Source: CAZKBP01 sp964551015
Lineage (GTDB): Bacteria > Bacteroidota > Bacteroidia > Cytophagales > Microscillaceae
Direction: 5' to 3'
Length of the DNA: 64,000 nt
Assembly: GCA_964551015.1 (NCBI GenBank)
Contig: CAZKBP010000013.1
Location: forward strand, 62,001-126,000
The first letter of the stretch is position 1. The number at the start of each line of letters is the position of its first letter. The translations under genes and the position numbers were made by a program. Below the pieces are notes generated by a model. The model worked only from the letters and a program-made list of their open reading frames with translations, made no database searches and had not been told where the DNA came from. Below are positions 6,693 to 15,590 of this stretch, in pieces.

Positions 6693-9672
6693 ACCTGCGC
6701 TGAAAATCTTGGAATTTACTCGGCTCCATCAAAACCTGCAGCTTTTCCAGCGCATCTTTTGCGTAAAAATCCAGTCCCATTTCTAAGGCCGCAAACACAT
6801 AGGCTTGCAGTAAATCCACCGATTCGGCATTATCTCTGACGCCCTGCACGAGTACTTGGTAAGCTTTTTCGGTATTTTTTTCTTGGGTTTGGTAGAAATT
6901 AGCTGCGGCAAGAATGACTGCTTTTTGGTAAGGAGCGGCGGCCAATGCTTGGGCATAATGCTCACGTGCTTGCTCCTTTTGACCGAGTTTTTCGTAAGCT
7001 ACCGCCAAGAAATAAGGTTTTTGATGTTGGTGAATGCCCAATAGAGGCATTTGGTTGATATTTTCTAACATTTGACGATAGTTCGCTTCGGCCAGCCAAA
7101 GTTGAAGCTTGGCAAAATTCCATTGAGATGCTACATGAGGATCATCGGTTTTGGCCTCCGCCAAATCTTGATAAATCGTTTCGGCGGCTACTAACTCGTT
7201 CTTTTCCAGATAGTAATCGATCATTTCGGCAGCAGCTTTGATCTTGAAATCCGAAGGGGGAATGGCCTGAAAAACCCCTTCCAACACCGAAGCCGAGAGA
7301 AGATTTTTACGATAGTGAATAAAATTATAGCCGTCCATCTCGTCTGCTAGCTCAGTGCTATCTTGCAAAACCCGAAGCACTCGGCCTGCTTGGCGAATCA
7401 GCTCAGGGTCACCTGCTTCGTTTTGATAAATGCTCAGCCAGAGTGGAATGGCTTCCTCAAAATTACTGGCTTCACTCAGGGCAATCGCTTTGTAATAATA
7501 AGCGAGTTCGTTACCGAGCTGGATGGCCTTGTCCAGATAGGCGACCGACTTACTAAAAGCTTTTTGCTCCAAAAGCCAAAGTGCCAAAATGGTATTATAA
7601 TAAGAATCATATTCCAGACGAGGCAGGGCTGCTAATCTCTGAATGCCCTCTCTCGTTTGGCCACCATAATAAAGGAGGCAAGCTTCTGCAAAACGTAATT
7701 TAGAATAATAAGCCCCTAAGGTATCTATTTGGTCGTAGTGGGTTAGTTGTTGCAGAGCCATCGAGTCTAGCTGACCGAGGCGATTGAGGGCGTAATTGTA
7801 GGTGTAGGCAAAATAGCTCTCATTGGCTTCATTGCTTAAGTTTTCCTGCAAAGGTTCTTCAAATGAAAGGGACTGTTGATAACTATTGTAAAGCGCCAGC
7901 TGATTGACCCGTCCATTTAGGTTTTGGGAGGTGTTTTTGATCGGGGGAAGGTCTTGCAAATTTGTACCTGCAACTGGATTTTCGGCCAGATAAGCCCAGA
8001 GATTATTTTGCGCAACCGGATTGGACCCACTCAGGGTTTCTGCTTTCTCTAAATAATAAAAAACTGAATCCGCTACCCCTGTACCCTGATAGAAAAGCCC
8101 TAAATTATTGTGAATGGGCAAGCTATTTGGAAAATGCCCAGTCCCCTCTCTTAGGCTGAAAAGTGCATCATATTTACGTTCTTCGGCTTGTAATAGATTG
8201 CCCAAGCGTGCATAAGCATAAGAAGAAGGCCGACGGCGCACAGCATTTTTCAGATAGATTAGCTCATCTTCAATAGAAGGATCCAGACGAGCAAGCGTGC
8301 TCATGGTGTAGTTACCACGGTGGCTGAGGTAATCATTGACCAATACGCGCTCCTCGTAGTAAGCTTTGGCCACGGAGAAATCTTCTTCATAAACATAAAC
8401 ATCACCCAAGCCTATATAATAGCCCGCTCTGCCTTGATAATAGATAATCTGCTGATTGCTGATAAAAAGAACCATGACCCCAGCAATGCCAAAATAAGAT
8501 GCTAGATGAATCGGGAATAAGGTTCCTTCGTAGATGATTCCGCTTACATCCATCTTCTCACGCATCAATTGGGTGAAATTGGCGAGCACGTACAAATAGA
8601 AAATGATCCCAAAAGCTAAATAGCTATAGACAATCAAATCGTGAAAAAGATCAAGCATGGAGTCATTGGCAGTAGCATGATAAAAGGACACCGTACCCAA
8701 GGATAAGGTAGCCAAACCCACGTATAAAAAAGCACTTTGATAAGGCGAAGTAAAAACAGGAAAGGGTAGTATATTTTCTTTTCCTTTGCTCCAAATTCCA
8801 GCCAAAGTCGCCAGCCAAAACAGCCAAAAAGCATCTATATAATAGATATCTATTGATAAATCACCACTAATATTCAAATAAACCAATAACAGATTCAGCA
8901 AATAAAATAAAGTGATCACGCTCAGGTGAATTAAGTTGCTGGTTCCGCCCTGGGGGTTGGAACGTACAATCCAGTAAAAAAAAGTCTGAGGCAAATCCCA
9001 GGCACTGATCAAAATAAACAAGACCGTCAGCCAGACGGGCACGACTGACCCATAGGCAATCAGATAAAGTAAGGGAGTTTCTACTTCGCTCTGCGTAATG
9101 AGTAAGGTGCCTAGCAGGATCGTAACCAAGAAAAAACTGAAGCAACGCCAGCCAAAGGAAATATTTTTAGCAAAAGACTGAAAGTAAAAAGCAGGTAATA
9201 CATAAAGTAAAAGGCACAGAATCAAAAAACCTTGTGCATATCCTCCTAGCTTCCATACATAGCCAAAACTACAATAGGAGAGGAAGAAAATAAACACCGT
9301 CATGCCCAAGGCAAACCAGAGAGAACGCAAAGTGCTCAATACACTGAGGAAAAAAGGGATGGAAATGGCCAATCCGATTCCGTAGGCTATATACGCTCCG
9401 TAAGCTATCTGCAAGGGCTTACTCTCGTACTGGCCTCGCATCACGAACATTTCTCCCTCAATCGGGAGGTCAAACATGCCCGCGTGTATCTCACTGATTT
9501 GATGTTTGATATTGTCTAAGAAATAATCTAATTGCCAACCGATGGTCAGGTCTAAGCCTAAATAGTAGGCGAAAGGAAACATGAAGCACGCGCCCCCGAA
9601 GAGTAACAATAAAAGCAGGAAACTAAAACGCTGTGGCTGGGGCCATGTTTTCCAGAAAATAATAGCTTGCAT
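6664..9672 (-). CDS. Large polytopic membrane protein with C-terminal TPR repeats
   Basis: A protein of 1002 residues. Roughly the first 440 residues hold about a dozen hydrophobic segments, beginning with FSFLLLLLLFGGACF near residue 18. The rest is helical and rich in tetratricopeptide-like units, for example GDVYVYEEDFSVAKAYYEE, ARLGNLLQAEERKYDALF and EKLGQKEQAREHYAQAL. This architecture suggests an inner-membrane scaffold with a long TPR arm that binds a partner. I recognise no catalytic motif and no named family. The N-terminus has an aromatic-rich style seen in Bacteroidota membrane-TPR proteins. It lies directly upstream of and overlaps the GNAT gene. Confidence 0.8.
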   Translation of the reverse strand: MQAIIFWKTWPQPQRFSFLLLLLLFGGACFMFPFAYYLGLDLTIGWQLDYFLDNIKHQISEIHAGMFDLPIEGEMFVMRGQYESKPLQIAYGAYIAYGIGLAISIPFFLSVLSTLRSLWFALGMTVFIFFLSYCSFGYVWKLGGYAQGFLILCLLLYVLPAFYFQSFAKNISFGWRCFSFFLVTILLGTLLITQSEVETPLLYLIAYGSVVPVWLTVLFILISAWDLPQTFFYWIVRSNPQGGTSNLIHLSVITLFYLLNLLLVYLNISGDLSIDIYYIDAFWLFWLATLAGIWSKGKENILPFPVFTSPYQSAFLYVGLATLSLGTVSFYHATANDSMLDLFHDLIVYSYLAFGIIFYLYVLANFTQLMREKMDVSGIIYEGTLFPIHLASYFGIAGVMVLFISNQQIIYYQGRAGYYIGLGDVYVYEEDFSVAKAYYEERVLVNDYLSHRGNYTMSTLARLDPSIEDELIYLKNAVRRRPSSYAYARLGNLLQAEERKYDALFSLREGTGHFPNSLPIHNNLGLFYQGTGVADSVFYYLEKAETLSGSNPVAQNNLWAYLAENPVAGTNLQDLPPIKNTSQNLNGRVNQLALYNSYQQSLSFEEPLQENLSNEANESYFAYTYNYALNRLGQLDSMALQQLTHYDQIDTLGAYYSKLRFAEACLLYYGGQTREGIQRLAALPRLEYDSYYNTILALWLLEQKAFSKSVAYLDKAIQLGNELAYYYKAIALSEASNFEEAIPLWLSIYQNEAGDPELIRQAGRVLRVLQDSTELADEMDGYNFIHYRKNLLSASVLEGVFQAIPPSDFKIKAAAEMIDYYLEKNELVAAETIYQDLAEAKTDDPHVASQWNFAKLQLWLAEANYRQMLENINQMPLLGIHQHQKPYFLAVAYEKLGQKEQAREHYAQALAAAPYQKAVILAAANFYQTQEKNTEKAYQVLVQGVRDNAESVDLLQAYVFAALEMGLDFYAKDALEKLQVLMEPSKFQDFQRRYEKEVGSEN

Positions 9673-9789
9673 GAGATGGTATATGATGTAATTTAAGAAT
9701 TAGAGAATGACCTCAGGTATTTGATTTACCCGATGCATCATTTTCTCAGGTAAATACTAATCTCGCGCCCAAAAATGGAGTAATTGGTT

Positions 9790-9914
9790 TTGCGTTTTTA
9801 GTGGCTAGTTGTTAGCTTCCAGTGATGAGTTGTTTGTCTCTAGTTATTAGTTTTTGTGAATTGCTATTATAAATTCCTGACATACAGATCAATCACTAAC
9901 AGCCAACCACCGAT
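9790..9914. repeat. Degenerate interspersed repeat, copy 1
   Basis: The left half is a run of loose 10-11-base units built on TAGTTRTTAG and GTGGCTAG. The right half (CACTAACAGCCAACCACC) is an imperfect reverse complement of the left edge. The centre holds GCTATTATAAA at 9863-9873, which recurs exactly in the repeat at 40191-40386. It sits between the TPR gene and gatC. Confidence 0.5.
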
Positions 9915-9918
9915 ACGA

Positions 9919-10230
9919 TTACTCCGAATCCTGTTCTTCGGAAATATCAATCACTTTGGGTACTCGAAAATAATCTTGATCGTGCCGTGGGGCTAGTTGG
10001 AGGGCTTTTTCCTTATCCAAACGGTCGTGAGCTTCATCCTTGCGCCATTGATTGATTTCTTCGGTCATATGCGAAAGAGGCTCTACACCATCCGTATCTA
10101 ATTCATCTAACTTGGCTACCCAATCTAAGATCTGATTCAAATCTTGGAGCATGGATTCGTTCGTAGCCTCATCTAATTCAAGACGTGCCAGATGGGCTAT
10201 TTTCTTCAATGTATTTTGATCTATTTTCAT
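9919..10230 (-). CDS. gatC: Aspartyl/glutamyl-tRNA amidotransferase subunit C
   Basis: A protein of 103 residues, normal for GatC. The N-terminus KKIAHLARLELDEA and the central LNQILDWVAKLDELDTDGVEPLSH are family signatures. GatC stabilises the GatAB amidotransferase, which converts Glu-tRNA(Gln) and Asp-tRNA(Asn) to the amidated forms. gatA and gatB are not adjacent, as is common in Bacteroidota. The gene overlaps the 3' end of plsC by 53 bases, so the pair is likely co-transcribed. Confidence 0.95.
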   Translation of the reverse strand: MKIDQNTLKKIAHLARLELDEATNESMLQDLNQILDWVAKLDELDTDGVEPLSHMTEEINQWRKDEAHDRLDKEKALQLAPRHDQDYFRVPKVIDISEEQDSE

Positions 10231-10957
10231 ACAATCGGGGGAAATGTTGCCTCAAATCTCTTTCTATGATATCAAAAGTCTTCTTTTTGAGTTCTTCTTC
10301 ATCAGAGGGGTTAAGCCCCTTGGTATCGAGGGGAGCGTGTACAATCAGGTGGCCTCGGTGCCAACGAGGCAGGAAAGTTTTGTCCAGAATCTTCCAATTA
10401 TACAAAAGCGTAACGGGTACAATAGGGACTTGCTTATCAATGGCGAGGCGAAAAGGACCGTTCTTGAAATTATTCAGATAGGGAGCTTCTCCATTTATGC
10501 CTCCCTCTGGGAATAAAATCACACTTCGTCCTTTGTCAATGGCCTGCCGACACAAATCCAAAGCTCGGTAGCTATCCTTATGACTATGCCGATTCACGGT
10601 GATGTGTAACCTGGCAAACATAGGCCCAAAGAGGGGAAGCTTGACCAGAGATTCCTTGCCCATAAATACGTGATCTTCCTTGAGAATAAGCCCCAAACTG
10701 GGTATGTCTAGCCAAGAAGTATGATTAGCACAATAAATACGTGGCTCGTTCGGCTTCAATTTAGCTCTATATTCCACTCGATAAGGGATCAACCAGGTGG
10801 CAAAGAAGAGGCGTGCCCAGTAATGATTAAGACGGGAAGATAGAAGATGCCATTTCTCTTTCCAAGCAGCTATGTGAAAAAGAGGCAAGATAAATATTAG
10901 GGGAATTGAGAAACACAAGATTCCCCAAACAGCATAAATTCTGCGAAACCATTTCAT
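10178..10957 (-). CDS. plsC: 1-acyl-sn-glycerol-3-phosphate acyltransferase
   Basis: A protein of 259 residues from the ATG at 10957; the frame continues upstream to 11053 but that part looks non-coding. The PlsC motifs are in order: NHTSWLD with H79 and D84, FMGKESL then FGPMF, VNR (121-123), and FPEGG (149-153). A hydrophobic N-terminus (about 8-30) anchors it in the inner membrane. It acylates lysophosphatidic acid to phosphatidic acid in phospholipid synthesis. The C-terminal 18 codons are shared with the start of gatC in another frame. Confidence 0.93.
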   Translation of the reverse strand: MKWFRRIYAVWGILCFSIPLIFILPLFHIAAWKEKWHLLSSRLNHYWARLFFATWLIPYRVEYRAKLKPNEPRIYCANHTSWLDIPSLGLILKEDHVFMGKESLVKLPLFGPMFARLHITVNRHSHKDSYRALDLCRQAIDKGRSVILFPEGGINGEAPYLNNFKNGPFRLAIDKQVPIVPVTLLYNWKILDKTFLPRWHRGHLIVHAPLDTKGLNPSDEEELKKKTFDIIERDLRQHFPRLYENRSKYIEENSPSGTS

Positions 10958-11280
10958 AATTACAAAACTAGTATAATTTGTGAGACTTAGTAGCAGAGAA
11001 GGCAACGTGTCGCACTTTTCACTCGTAAAGTTTTCGAATATTTTAACGTGCAAATAAAGAGACGTTTAGGACATAATCTATATCTTTGTAACCATCTGCG
11101 TACTCATTCAAGCAAAAAGGCACTAATACCCAAGATCACAAGCAAATCTACTCCACATCAGGCACAAAGAGCTAAATAATATAGCCCAGAGCATTATTCT
11201 AAAGTCTTTGAACTCTTGAACTTAAATCTTAGTTTCCATTATATCACTTGTTTACATACATCAAATTGGCTATCTCTTCC
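10958..11280. promoter_or_regulatory. Divergent spacer between plsC and the T9SS-B protein
   Basis: A 323-base spacer with no convincing gene. On the plus strand TATCTTTG at 11081-11088 matches the Bacteroidota -7 box TAnnTTTG and could drive the secreted-protein gene with a 5' UTR of about 190 bases. A clean TTTG -33 box at the expected distance is not seen. Confidence 0.35.
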
Positions 11281-14217
11281 ATGAAAAAACCAATCTTCTT
11301 TAAAGTATTTTCCTTCTGGTTGACTCTTCTCCTACTTTTTTTGGGTGCCAGCACCGCCTTGCATGCAACACACATCCGAGCTGGGGATATCACCGCGGTC
11401 CGAACGGGGACTTTTACTTATTGCTTTACCATCACTCTCTACACCGATACCGCTCCTGGTAATGCCGATAGCCCCCAGCTCACGGTTAGTTTCGGAGATG
11501 GAAGTAATCTAGTGGCGGTTCCTCGCACCAGTTTTCGTAATCTACCTGATGAAATGTTTGTAGGGGAGAGCCTTTATGAAATTTGCCACACTTTTCCGAG
11601 TGGAGGAGGTTTTATTGTTTCTTTCGTGGAAGAAAACCGAAACGCAGGGGTATTAAATATCAACAATGGAGCTTCGGTTAATATTCCTTTTTCAGTCCAG
11701 ACTTTTATCCTGATTGATGCTTCGGTGGGTTTGAACACTACGCCCGTGTTTACCGTACCACCCATTGACGGAGGCTGTGTAGGCCAAGCCTTTGAGCACA
11801 ATCCAGGCTCTTTTGATGAAGAAGGAGACAGCTTAGCTTTTCGTTTTGCGATACCTCGTCAGTCCCCTAACCAGCAAGTACCTAATTATATCAGTGCGGC
11901 CGATTCTTCTTTTGGTGGGGTAGAAGAAGATAACCCCAACATACCCGCTGGCATTACCATTGACGAACGTACAGGGCTGATCGAGTGGAATTCACCGGGG
12001 CAGGCTGGAGAATACAACATTGCTTTTGTGGTAGAGGAGTGGCGCAATGGGGTACTCATCGGCGAAGTAGTGCGAGATATGCAAATCATTATCGGAGATT
12101 GTGCCAACCGTCGCCCCCGTCTGAATGTTCCCCCAGAGCAGTGCGTAGTAGCAAATGAAGATAGTACGGATAACTCCAATATATTGGCATTTGAGGTTAC
12201 AGCAACCGATCCTGATAATGATCCAATGGTCATCACGACCTCAGATACTACCTTGAATAATAGCGGTATCTATGATCCTGATAATTTTAGAGTGCCTGCC
12301 ACTTTCACCTTTCAGCCCAGCCCTCAGAGTGGCACGGCCGTGGGGCAGTTTCGTTGGGAAACAGGTTGCGAACACGTGCGGGAGGAGCCTTATATTGCCA
12401 CGTTTAGGGTAGTAGATCAACCCTCAGATGGCCCTGATCTGGTTGATTTTGAAGACGTGCTCATCTTTGTAAAAGGGCCTCGTCCTCAAAATGTCCTAGC
12501 CCAACCCGATGGGCGCGCAGTGGATTTGAGCTGGGATGATTATCGATTACAATGTCCCGGCTTTACGAATGATCAGTTTGAGGATATGGAAATCATTGTT
12601 TGGCGCAGGCTTGGGTGCGTGGGTGACCTGATTTGTGGCCAAGAACCTGAAATGCTGGGCTATGAACCCTTGGGAACTCTGCCTGTAGATGCGACGAGCT
12701 TTCGCGATCCCGGCCCCTTAGCGGCTGGCCTTAGTTACAGCTATGTGATTACTGTCAATTATCCTGAGCCCAGAGGTGGCGTAAGTTTAGCCTCGGTGGA
12801 GCAATGTGTGATTCTGCCCATCGAGAGTCCAGTGATTACCAATGTTTCTGTGGATGAAACAAGCCCGAACGGGGTGATAGAGGTTCGTTGGATTTTTCCC
12901 CCAGACCTTCCCGCGGATAGCTCTTTCTATGGTTATAATATTTACCGAGCCGAAGGCCTAGATGGGATTAATTTCACCCAAATCAATACCCAACCTATTC
13001 TTGACCCAACCAATGGCACAGGCAATCCACCTGACCCTGAAATATTTCTGAGCTATTTAGATAACACGGCCAACAGTAGTACTAGCCCTGATACCGAAGG
13101 ATTGGCTTACCGCTATGTCGTGGAGCTACTGGCTGGTAACGATGAAGCGAGTTTAGACTCTTTAGCTTCTTCCGATCCAGCCTCGAGTGTGCGCTTGTCG
13201 ACGACCCCTGCGGAGAATAGCATCATTTTAGAATGGGCTTATCAAGTGCCTTGGTCGAATCTGACCGACCTCAATCGCAATGTCATCGGGCATATCATAC
13301 ACCGCCGAGCCGAGAATGAAACCGACTTTCAAATCATAGACACGGTCATCGTGGGTGAGCCACGCTACATTGACTTTGGGGGTAGTTCTGGGGAAGAATG
13401 TCTAGACCCTGATCTTAATTATGCTTATTTTGTTACAACGGTGGGTTCTTACTTTAATGAAACCTCAGTTACCCCTCTGGATACGGCTCTTTTCAATGAT
13501 TCTCAAATAGATACATCCAGCCCCGAAGATAACATTCCACCCGACGCACCCATCTTATCTATCCAGAGTGCCGACTGCGATTTCTTAGAGGATAAACCTT
13601 GTCCTGAACCCATTGATGCTAATCGCACTATTGAGAACGTGGTTTTCTGGGAACCAGTACGTGGAGATAATACCTGTGAGAACATTGACTTTTATAAACT
13701 GTTCTTCCGTCCACCTGGTCAGGCAGATTTTGATTTTAACAATCCAGTTTATGAAGGACCCGACACTTTCTTTGTCCATCAGGACTTACCAATGGTTCTA
13801 GATGGGCAGATTTCACAAGCAGGTTGCTACGTGCTAATCGCTGTGGACCAGAGTGGCAATGAGGGGCCGTTGAGCAATGAGGTTTGCCAAGACAACTGTT
13901 TGTATTATGCTCTTCCCAATATTTTTACCCCTAATAATGATGGTTCTAACGAGTTGTTTCGCCCTTGCCCCTCTCCTTTGTATGCTGAGTCGGCGGAGTT
14001 GGAAATATATAATCGCTGGGGTAACAAAGTCTACGAAAGCGATGATGATGTAGAACTTAACTGGGACGGTACCAACGAAAACGGCAACGAGTTGCCCTCA
14101 GGCGTATATTTCTATTCGGTCAAAGTTCGCTTTATCTCCATTGATCCTCAAAACGTTGTACAAGAATTCAAAGGCTGGGTAGAAATCGTGAGGGGATCGA
14201 GCAATAGTTTTAACTAA
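11281..14217 (+). CDS. Secreted multidomain protein with T9SS type B (gliding-motility) C-terminal domain
   Basis: A protein of 978 residues from the ATG at 11281, which opens a clean signal peptide (MKKPIFFKVF, then a leucine core). An ATG 33 bases upstream is the alternative start. After the signal comes ATHIRAGDIT, an opening common in secreted gliding-motility-associated proteins, then beta-sandwich modules including Fn3-like segments such as DGRAVDLSWDDY. The last 85 residues (PNIFTPNNDGSNELF, YNRWGNKVYES, LPSGVYFYSVKV) are a CHU_C/type B sorting domain that directs export through the type IX system. The role is probably an adhesin or surface protein. No catalytic motif was found. A strong terminator follows. 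Confidence 0.9.
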   Translation: MKKPIFFKVFSFWLTLLLLFLGASTALHATHIRAGDITAVRTGTFTYCFTITLYTDTAPGNADSPQLTVSFGDGSNLVAVPRTSFRNLPDEMFVGESLYEICHTFPSGGGFIVSFVEENRNAGVLNINNGASVNIPFSVQTFILIDASVGLNTTPVFTVPPIDGGCVGQAFEHNPGSFDEEGDSLAFRFAIPRQSPNQQVPNYISAADSSFGGVEEDNPNIPAGITIDERTGLIEWNSPGQAGEYNIAFVVEEWRNGVLIGEVVRDMQIIIGDCANRRPRLNVPPEQCVVANEDSTDNSNILAFEVTATDPDNDPMVITTSDTTLNNSGIYDPDNFRVPATFTFQPSPQSGTAVGQFRWETGCEHVREEPYIATFRVVDQPSDGPDLVDFEDVLIFVKGPRPQNVLAQPDGRAVDLSWDDYRLQCPGFTNDQFEDMEIIVWRRLGCVGDLICGQEPEMLGYEPLGTLPVDATSFRDPGPLAAGLSYSYVITVNYPEPRGGVSLASVEQCVILPIESPVITNVSVDETSPNGVIEVRWIFPPDLPADSSFYGYNIYRAEGLDGINFTQINTQPILDPTNGTGNPPDPEIFLSYLDNTANSSTSPDTEGLAYRYVVELLAGNDEASLDSLASSDPASSVRLSTTPAENSIILEWAYQVPWSNLTDLNRNVIGHIIHRRAENETDFQIIDTVIVGEPRYIDFGGSSGEECLDPDLNYAYFVTTVGSYFNETSVTPLDTALFNDSQIDTSSPEDNIPPDAPILSIQSADCDFLEDKPCPEPIDANRTIENVVFWEPVRGDNTCENIDFYKLFFRPPGQADFDFNNPVYEGPDTFFVHQDLPMVLDGQISQAGCYVLIAVDQSGNEGPLSNEVCQDNCLYYALPNIFTPNNDGSNELFRPCPSPLYAESAELEIYNRWGNKVYESDDDVELNWDGTNENGNELPSGVYFYSVKVRFISIDPQNVVQEFKGWVEIVRGSSNSFN

Positions 14218-14237
14218 CCCAAACGAGCCAATCAGGT

Positions 14238-14278
14238 AAAAACAGGAAAAGCCCCTGAGAGACTTTTCCTGTTTTTTT
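14238..14278 (+). terminator. Rho-independent terminator of the T9SS-B gene
   Basis: A 14-bp stem (AAAAACAGGAAAAG and CTTTTCCTGTTTTT) with an 11-base loop and a 3' T-run, 20 bases after the stop codon. The DCC-family gene starts only 14 bases later. Confidence 0.88.
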
Positions 14279-14291
14279 GTTGGTATAATAT

Positions 14292-14735
14292 ATGGAAACA
14301 TTAGAAAAAGAGCAGATATTACAAAATTTGACTCAGGATCAATATCGCCTCGTGCTTTTTGATGGAGTGTGTAATCTCTGTAATCAAAGTGTGGATTTTA
14401 TTATCAGAAGAGACCCGAAGGCAAAATTCAAATTTGCCTCTTTGCAGTCCGACTTAGGGCAAAGCCTTTTGCAAAAGCATGGTTTGCCTAGCGATTACAA
14501 GCAAAGTGTTTTATTGCTCGAGAAAGATAAACTTTATGAAAAATCTAGCGCAGCTTTGCGCATTGCCCGCGAACTAAAAGGAGGATGGCCCCTACTCTAT
14601 GGATTTATCGTAATCCCTAAGTTTATAAGAAACTTTGTCTATAATCTCATCGCAAGGAATCGTTATCGCTTGTTTGGCAAAAAAGATACCTGCCGAATTC
14701 CTACTCCCGAAGAAAGAGATCGGCTTTTGGCTTAG
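14292..14735 (+). CDS. DCC-family thiol-disulfide oxidoreductase-like protein (DUF393)
   Basis: A protein of 147 residues. The family motif VLFDGVCNLC (residues 21-30) supplies the CxxC-like cysteine pair, and FASLQSDLGQSLLQKHGL and SSAALRIARELKGGWPL are typical DUF393/YuxK segments. The fold is thioredoxin-like, but no member I know of has a settled reaction. It has no signal peptide, so it acts in the cytosol or on the inner membrane face. A C-terminal hydrophobic patch (FIVIPKFIRNFVYNLIA) may associate with the membrane. It converges with the next gene. Confidence 0.9.
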   Translation: METLEKEQILQNLTQDQYRLVLFDGVCNLCNQSVDFIIRRDPKAKFKFASLQSDLGQSLLQKHGLPSDYKQSVLLLEKDKLYEKSSAALRIARELKGGWPLLYGFIVIPKFIRNFVYNLIARNRYRLFGKKDTCRIPTPEERDRLLA

Positions 14736-14745
14736 CCAGGCAAAC

Positions 14746-15291
14746 TCACGCTACCCGCTCACTTTCTCGAACATCACTTTGCACTCGAAAGCCTAAAAAA
14801 TGATTAATTATGCTACAGAGTGTGTGGTTTGTGGATTTTCGGTCAGTACAAATGAGATGAAGCGCTTTCTGGTTGTAGAAGTGAAAACAAATTCGATTGA
14901 TTTTCCAATGTTGGTGATAAATCTCAGTTGTTTCTACGGCTTGAATTTGGTTTAAAAACCTTTGCTCGCGCCGCTTGAAGAAGAGATTTTGTTGAAGGTA
15001 AATCATTTTACCCGTTTCTCGGTCAAAATCAACTTGGGTATTTTTTAGAAAAAAACCGACCATCAAGATAAGTATCAAAAGCATTCCTCCCAGCATCCCT
15101 AACCAAGCGTAAGCCTTGTAGATACCACCTATGGACACTAACGCAATACACGGCAATAGCAATAACCAGCCCTGATACCAATGCACCTTTTTGCCTTTGA
15201 ATAAGCAAAGTCGGCTAGATTGATGTTCAAGAATGCGCCAAGTTCCCTGCTTTTCCTGCCCGTCTATGTTGCCCATTTGCTGCGGTACCAT
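14746..15291 (-). CDS. Small two-helix membrane protein, unknown function
   Basis: A protein of 181 residues that I do not recognise. Two adjacent hydrophobic helices (about residues 42-58 and 61-80) include AYAWLGMLGGMLLILILMVG. The region after them looks cytosolic and beta-rich, a layout like a PH-like or YcxB domain. The second membrane protein at 17229-18038 shares the WAWLG..GGML signature and similar layout, so the two are probably diverged paralogues on either side of the amidase gene. The stop lies 10 bases from that of the convergent DCC gene. Confidence 0.65.
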   Translation of the reverse strand: MVPQQMGNIDGQEKQGTWRILEHQSSRLCLFKGKKVHWYQGWLLLLPCIALVSIGGIYKAYAWLGMLGGMLLILILMVGFFLKNTQVDFDRETGKMIYLQQNLFFKRREQRFLNQIQAVETTEIYHQHWKINRICFHFYNQKALHLICTDRKSTNHTLCSIINHFLGFRVQSDVRESERVA

Positions 15292-15590
15292 GCGTCGCTT
15301 TGGTCAAGTTTAGGTTTTTGCTAAAAAGGCTTGAAAATCGTGCCATAATCTGCCTCCCACTCTCAAATAGGGAAAATCCTTGCTTTTACTTATGCCTATC
15401 CATCCTTTGGATGCCTGTGCTTTAGCTCATAGGATAAGACTATTTTTGCGTCCTGTGCTAAGTTTCCCGACTTAGCACGTGAATTAGTCAAGATTTCTGT
15501 CTTGACGAGACGCAAGATGGGAATCTTGCACGTCTTACCTACTGAGATAAGAATCTCAGCGGAGCGAGTGTACGCATTCAAGAGATGAAA
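15292..15590. other. Non-coding spacer between the membrane protein and amidase genes
   Basis: A 299-base spacer. A 61-codon frame (15396-15581, minus) runs across it, but it consists of the palindromes and has no coding character. The right half contains four consecutive perfect hairpins, listed separately. Confidence 0.6.
15455..15559. repeat. Cluster of four tandem perfect palindromes
   Basis: Four stem-loops stand in a row: GTGCTAAGT/ACTTAGCAC (15455-15478, 9 bp, loop 6), GTCAAGA/TCTTGAC (15487-15506, 7 bp, loop 6), GCAAGAT/ATCTTGC (15512-15529, 7 bp, loop 4) and CTGAGAT/ATCTCAG (15542-15559, 7 bp, loop 4). A weaker CATCC/GGATG hairpin precedes them at 15401-15413. Stems differ in sequence but are alike in size and spacing, so this is not a simple tandem duplication. 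No T-tract follows any of them. Confidence 0.7.

Noticed and set aside
15396..15581. 61-codon minus-strand frame across the palindromes
   Set aside because: The frame consists of the palindromes themselves and has no coding signal.
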